Shown here: in pieces, positions 1 to 6,031 of the stretch
Layout: each line of letters begins with the position of its first letter
Position numbering within the stretch: the stretch's first letter is position 1
DNA from: DASWIV01 sp036397475
GTDB lineage: Bacteria > JAJVIF01 > JAPKYR01
DNA length: 16,736 bases
Direction: 5' to 3'
Assembly (NCBI GenBank): GCA_036397475.1
Contig: DASWIV010000068.1
Span: 1-16,736 of the forward strand
Translations under genes and position numbers: made by a program
The notes under the pieces: model-generated
The model's database searches: none
What the model was told of the DNA's origin: nothing
The model's input: only the letters and a program-made list of their open reading frames with translations

Positions 1-1
1 G

Positions 2-436
2 GTGACAGCCGGGAATCCATGGCCTCTCCTGGAGTATCTGGACTTCCGCTGGAACAAGGGGATTTTCCTCGCGATAATGATGTTCACGGTTGTTTACTTT
101 CCGTCCATTCACCCCAGCCCGGGATTGCTGGTATTAATAATTATTGTATTTCTCGCGATAGATATCCTGTTTTTCACACGATATTACTGGCGCCTAAGGG
201 TCAACGATATCGCCCTTCCGCTGCGATGGCCTCTCGAATTGCTCCTGACAATCGGCTACATCATTTTATGGTTGCAGGAAGATTTCCTGATCTCGCTGAC
301 CAGAATTCCATCTCAACCATTTTATTCGACCATCCTTCCCTTATCCCTTGTTGTTATCGCGGGCGAAGTTCTTATCCTCCTGTTCGTGCTGAATTCATTC
401 GACAGCCTGATTGGTGACAAGCGCTGTTCAGCCTAG
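2..436 (+). CDS. Integral membrane protein, 5' end probably outside the window
   Basis: The frame is open from the first bases and stops with TAG at 434-436, so the true start may lie upstream; the GTG at 2 is only the first possible start in view. The visible 144 residues are very hydrophobic, with four likely membrane segments at about 20-36, 40-59, 76-93 and 107-131. The short linkers are rich in aromatic and basic residues (for example YYWRLR near 61-66). I see no catalytic motif and do not recognise the family. A promoter for the next gene overlaps its 3' end, so it is probably not strictly co-transcribed with that gene. Coding is supported by the consistent membrane pattern; the function is unknown. 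Confidence 0.6.
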   Translation: MTAGNPWPLLEYLDFRWNKGIFLAIMMFTVVYFPSIHPSPGLLVLIIIVFLAIDILFFTRYYWRLRVNDIALPLRWPLELLLTIGYIILWLQEDFLISLTRIPSQPFYSTILPLSLVVIAGEVLILLFVLNSFDSLIGDKRCSA

Positions 437-442
437 TAAAAT
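414..442 (+). promoter_or_regulatory. Candidate sigma-70 promoter for the exported VOC gene
   Basis: GTGACA (414-419), a 17-bp spacer, then TAAAAT (437-442): each hexamer matches the consensus at five of six positions. The predicted transcript starts near 449, about 45 nt before the ATG at 494. The promoter overlaps the stop region of the upstream membrane-protein gene. Found by eye, not by scoring. Confidence 0.5.
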
Positions 443-493
443 ACTGGTTCTTTAAATATCAAGCATATGGGGGAAAATAAGGAGAGACCTGAT

Positions 494-1120
494 ATGAAGC
501 ATCATCAAATTACACTGGCTGCTTTTATTGTTCTCCTGCTGACTTTCTGTTCGATTTCAGTGTACGCGCAGGATACCGGGGATGAAATATCCGTCAGGCC
601 GAACATCGAATTCCTGTTTGCGACCTGCAACGATGTCGACGAGATGCGCCATTTTTATACCGACATTGTTGGCATGGAAGAACTCTCGTACATGAATGAA
701 GAAGACTGGGGATGGCTTGTCTATCAGTGCGAAGGACTCCAGTTCATGATTTTCCGCGCGGAAGAGGAAGTTCCTGTAATCGATGAATTTACCTGGCAGC
801 CCGGACCGGGTGGGGGACCGCGGTTCGGAGTTTCGTGGTCGATTGAGGTGCCGGACTATTCATTCGACAGAATAGTCGAAACTTTAATGGGCGAAGGTAT
901 TGAATCTCTCGCTGGAGGACCCGAATGGCTGCGGGAATCGTACTGGGGGATCACCGTGCTGGACCCGATGGGTAACACGGTCGAAATCTATTACACACCG
1001 GAACCGGAAGATATACCGGACACAGACGGAATTCCGGAAGGTGAGTCTGCGGAAGAACAAAAATTCGGTGCAACCAAATCGCGATCTCATGTGTCTCATT
1101 CAGATGCTGTTATAATATAA
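494..1120 (+). CDS. Exported VOC (glyoxalase/bleomycin-resistance fold) protein
   Basis: I start at ATG 494 rather than the in-frame ATG 467, because AAGGAGA at 479-485 lies 8 nt upstream and the protein then opens with a clean signal peptide (MKHHQ, a hydrophobic core, cleavage after VYAQ). The mature part holds one VOC module: strand NIEFLF, helix with MRHFYTDIVGMEEL, and the closing signature LDPMGNTVEIYYTP, whose glutamate is the usual metal ligand. The module is followed by an acidic Pro/Glu linker and a polar tail. VOC proteins are typically cytoplasmic enzymes such as glyoxalase I or dioxygenases, or antibiotic-binding proteins; a secreted one is less usual and the substrate cannot be read from sequence. 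It lies 18 nt upstream of htpX. Confidence 0.8.
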   Translation: MKHHQITLAAFIVLLLTFCSISVYAQDTGDEISVRPNIEFLFATCNDVDEMRHFYTDIVGMEELSYMNEEDWGWLVYQCEGLQFMIFRAEEEVPVIDEFTWQPGPGGGPRFGVSWSIEVPDYSFDRIVETLMGEGIESLAGGPEWLRESYWGITVLDPMGNTVEIYYTPEPEDIPDTDGIPEGESAEEQKFGATKSRSHVSHSDAVII

Positions 1121-1121
1121 T
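1108..1121 (+). promoter_or_regulatory. Candidate extended -10 promoter for htpX
   Basis: TGT followed by a perfect TATAAT (1111-1116), which overlaps a second TATAAT (1116-1121). No good -35 is visible, as expected for an extended -10 promoter. A start near 1123 would give htpX a 5' leader of only about 16 nt carrying GGTGAG (1128-1133). The box includes the stop codon of the VOC gene. Confidence 0.45.
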
Positions 1122-1138
1122 GGCACGGTGAGTACGTT

Positions 1139-1963
1139 ATGAACTACTTCAAAACTTTTCTCCTAATGGTATTAATGGGAGCGCTGTTCCTTGGGATAGG
1201 CTACATAGTCGGTGGCGAAGGCGGAATGGCGATCGCTCTTGTATTGGCAGTCCTCTTCAATTTCGGGATGTGGTTTTACTCCGACAAATTGGTCCTGTCC
1301 ATGTATAAGGCACAGGAAGTCGACGAGAGATCCCACCCGAATTATTACAATATGGTTAAAATGCTTGCCGCGAATGCTGAAATTCCAATGCCTAAGGTTT
1401 ACATAGTTCCCTCAGACGTCCCTAACGCGTTCGCTACAGGACGCGATCCGAACCATGCTGCTGTGGCGGCTACATCGGGTATCCTGAGGATTCTGTCTCA
1501 TGAGGAGCTCGAGGGCGTAATGGCTCATGAACTGACTCACGTCAAAAATCGCGACAGCCTTATCATGACGATCGCCGCGAGTGTCACTACCGCGATAATG
1601 TTCCTTACGAGATTCGCGCTCTGGTTCGGGCGCGGACGCGATAATCCGCTTGGGTTAATAGGGCTGCTTTTAATGGTGATACTCGCTCCGATAGCAGCCA
1701 TTTTAATCAAATCGGCGATCAGCAGAACGCGCGAGTACGCAGCCGACCGTGGCGGTGCGGAAATCTCTGGAAAACCGCAAGCGCTTGCGTCAGCATTGGC
1801 AAAAATCAGTGGAATAAATCAGAACATTAAAGATAATCCCCTTGCCGACAACACGACCGCTCATTTGTGGATCGCCAGCCCCTTATCGGGTGGCGGTATT
1901 ATGAATCTGTTCTCGACACATCCGCCTACCGAAGAACGGATTAAGCGTCTGATGGAAATGTGA
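1139..1963 (+). CDS. htpX: HtpX, membrane-bound zinc metalloprotease (M48B)
   Basis: 274 residues, close to the usual HtpX length. The zinc-binding HELTH motif is at residues 130-134 and the third ligand is the glutamate of SRTREYAADR (E199), the typical M48 arrangement. Membrane segments lie at about 6-25, 30-48, 142-162 and 170-192, so the catalytic domain faces the cytoplasm as in known HtpX. The segment PNAFATGRDPNHAAVAATSG and the C-terminal FSTHPPTEERIKRL are family hallmarks. HtpX degrades misfolded inner-membrane proteins together with FtsH and is often induced by envelope or heat stress. It follows the exported VOC gene by 18 nt but may have its own promoter. Confidence 0.96.
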   Translation: MNYFKTFLLMVLMGALFLGIGYIVGGEGGMAIALVLAVLFNFGMWFYSDKLVLSMYKAQEVDERSHPNYYNMVKMLAANAEIPMPKVYIVPSDVPNAFATGRDPNHAAVAATSGILRILSHEELEGVMAHELTHVKNRDSLIMTIAASVTTAIMFLTRFALWFGRGRDNPLGLIGLLLMVILAPIAAILIKSAISRTREYAADRGGAEISGKPQALASALAKISGINQNIKDNPLADNTTAHLWIASPLSGGGIMNLFSTHPPTEERIKRLMEM

Positions 1964-1984
1964 CAATCATTATCTCGGGCTGTC

Positions 1985-2014
1985 TTGCACCGGATTTACT
2001 GTCTATGGTACCAT
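1985..2014 (+). promoter_or_regulatory. Weak candidate promoter for the 2057 gene
   Basis: TTGCAC (1985-1990), 18-bp spacer, TACCAT (2009-2014). The match is modest, but this is the best pair in the 93-nt gap after htpX. Confidence 0.28.
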
Positions 2015-2028
2015 TCTCCTCTAAATTG

Positions 2029-2050
2029 CGGATTCCATTAATCCGGATGG
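2029..2050 (+). promoter_or_regulatory. Small hairpin touching the ribosome binding site of the 2057 gene
   Basis: CGGATT (2029-2034) and AATCCG (2040-2045) form a perfect 6-bp stem with a CCATT loop. The GGATGG at 2045-2050, the only Shine-Dalgarno-like sequence before ATG 2057, begins inside the stem, so folding could limit initiation. It may be chance. Confidence 0.22.
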
Positions 2051-2056
2051 TATTAC

Positions 2057-3118
2057 ATGCTCTCAAGGTTATTCCTGGTAACATTTCTTCTGCTGCTCAT
2101 GGCAAACGTGTCATACGCTGACGACGAAATCGACTCGTCCGACGGCACAGTGCGCGTCCCTCCTCAAACATCCGAATCGGTATTCTCGCTTCCAATGGAC
2201 CTGGAAAACGGCGGCATCAACTGGCAGGAATACTTCTCACTTCCCCCAGGAATTGGAGCACAGTTCGGTTTTATTACGGTTCTTTATCCCCCTGACCCAT
2301 CGGCGCTGGCAGATACTCCAGGTTTACTTCTCGACGGCGCCTGGTTACCGCCTGTCCCATTTTCCTTTGGATACTCGCCACCATCGTCCGGGAATGTAAC
2401 TACTCGTGGCTGGTGGTATCTCGAGGATTCGACCGGACTCCTTGCCCGACGCGATATGGAAATATTGATCGACGGGAACTCGACCATCGCCTCAACATGG
2501 TTCCTTGGGGGAACGAAGCTATACCACGCTGAACTGGGCTGGATGGAAGGTTACATCTCCGAGACCTATTATCTTCCCGATGAGTGGTACGCAGGTGGAA
2601 TAGATTACTTCCTTAGAAGTGTCTGGTTCAGGGGCATTTTGAAAGGCGAAAGGCTCGATACTCTCCTGCAGGTTTGCGGAGCTGTACAGGTAGGGCGCGA
2701 CATGATCGCCGGAACCCGTAACGGCTTGATGATTTACAAAATTCCGGCCAACGAACTCGACCGCCAGAACGGGCGTGGAAGCCTGCTTGTCTGGATAACG
2801 CTACAGGACCGCAGGATTGTCCGTACTCGTCTCCATGCGACATATGCGACCGAGGTTACGGAATATGAGAATATCAGTGTGGAAGTCCAGAACGATCCGA
2901 CAGTTTTCTACAATGAATTTCTTCCAACGGACATTTACTGGTCGATCGATAATTATCTGCTGACTCACGAAACACCGTTCTGGGATTACCCGACAACCGA
3001 TTTTACTTACAATGCCGCCCCGACGGAATTCACCTTTAACGCCGATACCTTAGATGATTCGGAATCTGCGGATGAAGAATCAACAGACGATTCCGGCGAT
3101 TCAGAATCCTCAGAATAA
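2057..3118 (+). CDS. Exported protein of unknown function with acidic Ser-rich tail
   Basis: 353 residues. A signal peptide is clear: MLSRLF, a leucine-rich core and probable cleavage after VSYA, before DDE. The mature part is rich in aromatic residues and beta-prone stretches (TRGWWYLED, STWFLGGTKLYHAELGWMEG, SVWFRGILKGERL), suggesting a soluble beta-rich or clam-like fold in the envelope. A LolA-like fold is conceivable but only an impression. The last 25 residues are almost all Asp, Glu and Ser (DDSESADEESTDD), a low-complexity tail. Only one cysteine is visible (near 206), so disulphides are unlikely. It has weak initiation signals and a terminator follows, so it is probably a single-gene unit. 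I do not recognise the family. Confidence 0.8.
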   Translation: MLSRLFLVTFLLLLMANVSYADDEIDSSDGTVRVPPQTSESVFSLPMDLENGGINWQEYFSLPPGIGAQFGFITVLYPPDPSALADTPGLLLDGAWLPPVPFSFGYSPPSSGNVTTRGWWYLEDSTGLLARRDMEILIDGNSTIASTWFLGGTKLYHAELGWMEGYISETYYLPDEWYAGGIDYFLRSVWFRGILKGERLDTLLQVCGAVQVGRDMIAGTRNGLMIYKIPANELDRQNGRGSLLVWITLQDRRIVRTRLHATYATEVTEYENISVEVQNDPTVFYNEFLPTDIYWSIDNYLLTHETPFWDYPTTDFTYNAAPTEFTFNADTLDDSESADEESTDDSGDSESSE

Positions 3119-3144
3119 ATAATTGCTGTTAATCTGATTGATTG

Positions 3145-3170
3145 TGCCGATTTCATAACCGGCAATTTTT
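3145..3170 (+). terminator. Rho-independent terminator after the 2057 gene
   Basis: TGCCG (3145-3149) and CGGCA (3060+100, i.e. 3160-3164) pair around a 10-nt loop and are followed by AATTTTT (3165-3170 ends the T run). It lies 27 nt after the TAA stop of the exported protein. The stem is short but GC-rich. Confidence 0.45.
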
Positions 3171-3192
3171 GGCTGCCTTTATAATTCCGCCT

Positions 3193-3228
3193 AAAAAAGG
3201 GATCCCCCCGACTCATCGGGGGGACACC
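3193..3228 (-). terminator. Rho-independent terminator of the H1-like gene
   Basis: TCCCCCCGA (3203-3211) and TCGGGGGGA (3216-3224) form a perfect 9-bp stem with a 4-nt loop. On the minus strand the stem can be lengthened by outer G-C pairs and runs into TCCC then TTTTTT (3193-3198 on the + strand is A6). The orientation of the T run assigns it to the minus-strand gene ending at 3283. Confidence 0.8.
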
Positions 3229-3282
3229 TTTCACGATCCATTCTACAATCGAACGACTTCCACTAATAAAAAAGACGAGACT

Positions 3283-3693
3283 TTACTTCTTGGTCTTGGG
3301 CCTTGTCTTCTTGGGAGTCGCCTTCTTGAGAGTCGATCTCCTGGCGGTTGCCTTTTTAGCAGTAGTCTTCTTCTTAGGAGCAGCCTTCTTGGCTGTAGCC
3401 TTCTTCTTGGGCGCAGCCTTCTTAGCGGTTGCCTTCTTCTTAGGCGCAGCTTTCTTGGCTGTAGCCTTCTTCTTAGGAGCAGCCTTCTTGGCTGTTGCCT
3501 TTTTCTTCGGCGCAGCCTTCTTGGCGGGAGCCTTCTTCTTAGGAGCAGCCTTCTTAGCGGTTGCTTTCTTCGCAGTAGACTTCTTAGCCGTAGCACGCTT
3601 TGCCGTAGCCTTCTTCTTAGCAGGAGCCTTTTTGGCGGCGGCTTTCTTTTTAGGGGCAGCCTTTTTCGCCGTGGCTTTCTTTGCTGCTGGCAT
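3283..3693 (-). CDS. Lysine-rich histone H1-like DNA-binding protein
   Basis: 136 residues made almost only of Lys, Ala, Pro, Thr and a few Arg, Ser and Leu; I count 56 lysines (41%) and no acidic or aromatic residue. The centre is six tandem copies of an 11-residue unit, AAPKKKATAKK, preceded by degenerate copies and followed by a TLKKATPKKTRPKTKK tail. Such proteins resemble the C-terminal domain of eukaryotic H1 and bacterial Hc1/AlgP/HU-tail proteins, which bind DNA or RNA electrostatically and help compact the nucleoid. The start is firm: AAGGAGGAT (3701-3709 complement) sits 7 nt before the ATG. It is the only minus-strand gene here and is divergent from pdxS across a long gap. A globular domain is absent, so specificity is unlikely. 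Confidence 0.9.
   Translation of the reverse strand: MPAAKKATAKKAAPKKKAAAKKAPAKKKATAKRATAKKSTAKKATAKKAAPKKKAPAKKAAPKKKATAKKAAPKKKATAKKAAPKKKATAKKAAPKKKATAKKAAPKKKTTAKKATARRSTLKKATPKKTRPKTKK
3352..3549 (-). repeat. Six in-frame 33-bp tandem repeats inside the H1-like gene
   Basis: Residues 49-114 are six units of exactly 11 residues, each starting AAPKKK. The copies differ mainly at third codon positions, so the nucleotide repeats have diverged under protein-level constraint or arise by repeated slippage. Copy number probably varies between strains. Confidence 0.85.
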
Positions 3694-3986
3694 GTAGTAG
3701 ATCCTCCTTGCTTAATTCGATCCCCCGGCCAGGAACTTCTCCGGTCGACCCCGACATGCGTGTTATGCTGCCGTGGGATCTTTTTAACTCAATCCGCTTT
3801 CGCGGTGCGATTTTCTAAATCGTTAATAGTATCCCTTTCAGAAAATGTAGCTGTACCCTTCGACATTAAAAAATCAGTCCGGGTGTTGTTTTGTTTTGAT
3901 GAATTATCGGCTGGTGATTGATTTTCCCCTTGTGACGTAAGCCACCCTCAGTCCTTTTTGAATTTTATACTTCCCTTGTGTCCCTT

Positions 3987-4255
3987 TATTCATGCGCCTT
4001 TGCCGCTTGCGCATATTTTTATTTTCACTATGATATTTAATAACAAATCGTGAACGCTATGTCAATATGCGTGAAAACGCCGGAATCAAAAATGCATTTT
4101 TATCTATCCCTTTGTTCATGCATGTTACACGTAGTCGCAGATCTTCCGCCATGCATCGCACACCTGATGTTACCGGTTCGATATATTGTGTATCTCACCA
4201 TGCCGCGATACCGCATTATATTCGCATCTATGTAACCCCTGTATTCATGCGCCTT
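3987..4255 (+). repeat. Separated 14-bp direct repeat TATTCATGCGCCTT
   Basis: Identical copies at 3987-4000 and 4242-4255, 255 bp apart, both inside the gene-free region and both in the same orientation. The following bases are also similar (TGCCG versus GCAACG). No role is visible. Confidence 0.55.
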
Positions 4256-4409
4256 GCAACGATTGCATAATAAAATTTGCGTTGAAAATTCTGATCGGGT
4301 TATTTTTTCGCGCCGCATTCGTGTTTTTTTATCCGCCCTGAGCCATTGCTGACGTAAAACAAAAAAAAGTTGTTTAAAGTGCATTTTTTTTGCGGAAAAA
4401 TAGATTTTT

Positions 4410-4431
4410 TTTCACGTGATGTACCGTGAAA
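4410..4431. promoter_or_regulatory. Inverted repeat TTTCACG-N8-CGTGAAA upstream of the pdxS promoter
   Basis: Perfect 7-bp arms at 4410-4416 and 4425-4431 around an 8-nt centre, about 40 bp upstream of the pdxS -35. The symmetry and size fit an operator for a dimeric regulator better than a terminator, because no T run follows directly on either strand after the right arm. Confidence 0.4.
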
Positions 4432-4470
4432 CACTTTTTATCATCATTCGTGAACTCCTCTGCGCACGCA

Positions 4471-4499
4471 TTGATTTAGCATCACCGGTAATCTACAAT
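4471..4499 (+). promoter_or_regulatory. Sigma-70-type promoter of pdxS
   Basis: TTGATT (4471-4476), a 17-bp spacer and TACAAT (4494-4499). The predicted start near 4506 leaves a leader of about 58 nt before the pdxS ATG, containing AAGGAGAT (4549-4556). Confidence 0.6.
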
Positions 4500-4563
4500 C
4501 TTCTTGAAACGCTTGTGGATTTTCATTTCGGATTTCATAAGCCCCGTGAAGGAGATCAAATAA

Positions 4564-5472
4564 ATGGTTGAGAAGTCTCGAAACAATGGAGAAGAAACCG
4601 GAGGGTGGACAGTTAAAGTCGGACTCGCCGAAATGCTCAAGGGCGGTGTGATTATGGATGTCACTACACCCGAGCAGGCGAAGATAGCCGAGAAAGCCGG
4701 CGCCTGCGCTGTTATGGCTTTGGAGCGCGTTCCCGCCGATATCCGCAGAGACGGCGGTATCGCGCGCATGGCGGACCCGCAGATCATTCAGAATATAATG
4801 GACACCGTGTCTATTCCGGTCATGGCGAAAGCAAGGATAGGCCACTTCGCCGAAGCCCAGGTTCTCGAATCGATGGGAGTCGACTTCATCGACGAAAGCG
4901 AAGTGCTTACTCCAGCCGATGAAGAAAATCACATCTGGAAACACGACTTCACCATTCCGTTCGTATGCGGTGCGACATGCCTTGCCGAAGCATTGAGAAG
5001 AATCGGTGAAGGCGCGGCGATGATCCGAACCAAGGGTGAAGCTGGAACTGGAAACGTGGTCGAGGCTGTCCGCCACATGAGATTGATATGGAAAGAGATC
5101 AAAAAAGTCAGTTCCCTGAATCGCGATGAGTTGATGGCTGAAGCAAAAAATATGGGCGCACCTTTCCACGTGCTTGAACAGGTCGCGGAACTCGGAAAAC
5201 TTCCTGTCCCGAATTTCGCCGCCGGCGGGATCGCTACTCCTGCCGATGCATCCCTCATGATGCAGCTTGGCGCGGAGGCGGTTTTTGTCGGGAGCGGAAT
5301 TTTTAAATCGGAAGATCCCGATGTGCGCGCGGAAGCGATCGTGCGTACAGTTACCCATTACAGGGATCCCAAGGTTATTGCGGAAGTCTCACGGGGACTC
5401 GGCGATGCCATGAAGGGCCTCGACATCAAGGACATCCCCGAGAACGAACTCCTCGCGCGAAGGGGATGGTAA
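4564..5472 (+). CDS. pdxS: PdxS, pyridoxal 5'-phosphate synthase lyase subunit
   Basis: 302 residues, typical of PdxS/SNZ. The enzyme makes PLP from ribose 5-phosphate, glyceraldehyde 3-phosphate and ammonia, the ammonia normally delivered by the glutaminase PdxT; active complexes are 12 PdxS plus 12 PdxT. The two catalytic lysines are in place: K89 in VMAKARIGH and K157 in RTKGEAGTG; D32 in VIMDV matches the catalytic aspartate. Other hallmarks are MALERVPADIRRDGG, FAAGGIATPADA and FVGSGIFKS. The start is supported by AAGGAGAT 7 nt upstream. pdxT usually follows pdxS but is absent here: the next gene, 7 nt downstream, is a DUF488 protein. PLP in this organism is therefore made by the DXP-independent route, with PdxT encoded elsewhere. 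Confidence 0.98.
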   Translation: MVEKSRNNGEETGGWTVKVGLAEMLKGGVIMDVTTPEQAKIAEKAGACAVMALERVPADIRRDGGIARMADPQIIQNIMDTVSIPVMAKARIGHFAEAQVLESMGVDFIDESEVLTPADEENHIWKHDFTIPFVCGATCLAEALRRIGEGAAMIRTKGEAGTGNVVEAVRHMRLIWKEIKKVSSLNRDELMAEAKNMGAPFHVLEQVAELGKLPVPNFAAGGIATPADASLMMQLGAEAVFVGSGIFKSEDPDVRAEAIVRTVTHYRDPKVIAEVSRGLGDAMKGLDIKDIPENELLARRGW

Positions 5473-5479
5473 TCGGCAC

Positions 5480-5992
5480 ATGCCTCTGTACTCGATCGGG
5501 CACTCCAACCATGATTCCGGACGGCTGGTAAGCCTGTTAAAAAAACACTCGATAAAAATTGTTATCGACATCAGGCGCGTCCCGTATTCGGGACGCTTTC
5601 CGCACTTTAACCGGGACAGGCTATCAGAATTATGCAGGCAGAATTCCATCGAGTATACATGGCGAGGCGAGACTCTCGGCGGCGACAAGGGTACCGATAA
5701 AAGTATGACTCAATTGGCTGCGGACAGTCTTTACAGGGCCGCGGTAAAAATACTGTCGGATGAATATTCGGCTCCCGATTCGCCGAATGGATGTCTTTTG
5801 TGTGCGGAAAAAGAACCATCGGATTGCCACAGGGCAAAATTAGTAGGAAAGACATTAAGGGAACTGAAGAATAATCCTGTTGATGTGATACATATAAAGG
5901 CGAATGGGCGGACCGTGCTTCAATCCGACCTGGAAGCATCGCAATTGATCCAGGGAGGAGACAGGGCAGGGACACTATCGCTTTTCGATTGA
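5480..5992 (+). CDS. DUF488 family protein
   Basis: 170 residues carrying the DUF488 landmarks in order: YSIGHSNHD (4-12), VIDIRRVPYSGRFPHFN (28-44), ETLGGDKG (64-71) and the cysteine signature CLLCAEKEPSDCHR (105-118, with C105, C108 and C116). No biochemical role is established for the family; the conserved CAEK and CHR residues suggest a catalytic or metal site. The gene begins 7 nt after pdxS; its only upstream purine-rich stretch (AAGGGG, 5460-5465) is inside the end of pdxS, so translation is probably coupled. glmU follows 39 nt after the stop with no terminator visible, suggesting a pdxS-DUF488-glmU unit. Confidence 0.85.
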   Translation: MPLYSIGHSNHDSGRLVSLLKKHSIKIVIDIRRVPYSGRFPHFNRDRLSELCRQNSIEYTWRGETLGGDKGTDKSMTQLAADSLYRAAVKILSDEYSAPDSPNGCLLCAEKEPSDCHRAKLVGKTLRELKNNPVDVIHIKANGRTVLQSDLEASQLIQGGDRAGTLSLFD

Positions 5993-6031
5993 CGTATTCA
6001 AGAGGGGCAAAAAATCAGGTTGAGAAATAAA

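Larger units (their letters stand above)
3694..4563. other. 870-bp gene-free divergent region between the H1-like gene and pdxS
   Basis: No convincing ORF: frames here are short, without ribosome sites and without recognisable protein character. Near the H1-like gene there is a weak minus-strand promoter guess (TTGAGT at 3787-3792 complement, then GCATAA about 18 bp on) and a 6-bp hairpin at 3808-3822 (CGATTT/AAATCG). The middle has a 14-bp direct repeat pair and several ATGC-rich motifs. From about 4310 to 4412 the region is dominated by A and T runs of 5-8 nt. The pdxS promoter lies at 4471-4499. CGTGAA occurs five times (4049, 4070, 4425, 4449, 4545). A small RNA cannot be excluded, but I see no known RNA family. 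Confidence 0.6.

Noticed and set aside
467..493. ATG 467 as the start of the exported VOC gene
   Set aside because: It would place nine charged residues before the signal peptide, whereas the ATG at 494 has a good ribosome site and a normal signal peptide.
3352..3549. Regular 33-bp repeats that could suggest a CRISPR array
   Set aside because: Units are contiguous with no unique spacers and lie in frame within a protein gene.
3290..3697. A 135-codon + strand frame rich in Leu, Ala and Phe over the H1-like gene, and a similar Ser/Leu frame at 3142-3921
   Set aside because: They are the complements of repeated Lys and Ala codons. The minus-strand gene has a perfect ribosome site, a sensible start and a terminator.
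4050..4384. Short frames inside the gap before pdxS
   Set aside because: No ribosome site, no domain, and conflicting frames on both strands; composition is that of AT-rich non-coding DNA.
4444..5358. A long antisense frame of 304 codons on the minus strand of pdxS
   Set aside because: It lies over a strongly conserved enzyme gene and its translation has no recognisable domain or ribosome site; its length follows from pdxS codon use.
6020..6031. TTG at 6020 as the glmU start
   Set aside because: It adds four residues not seen in the family, and the ATG at 6032 gives a normal length. The ribosome sites do not decide, so this remains a mild doubt.
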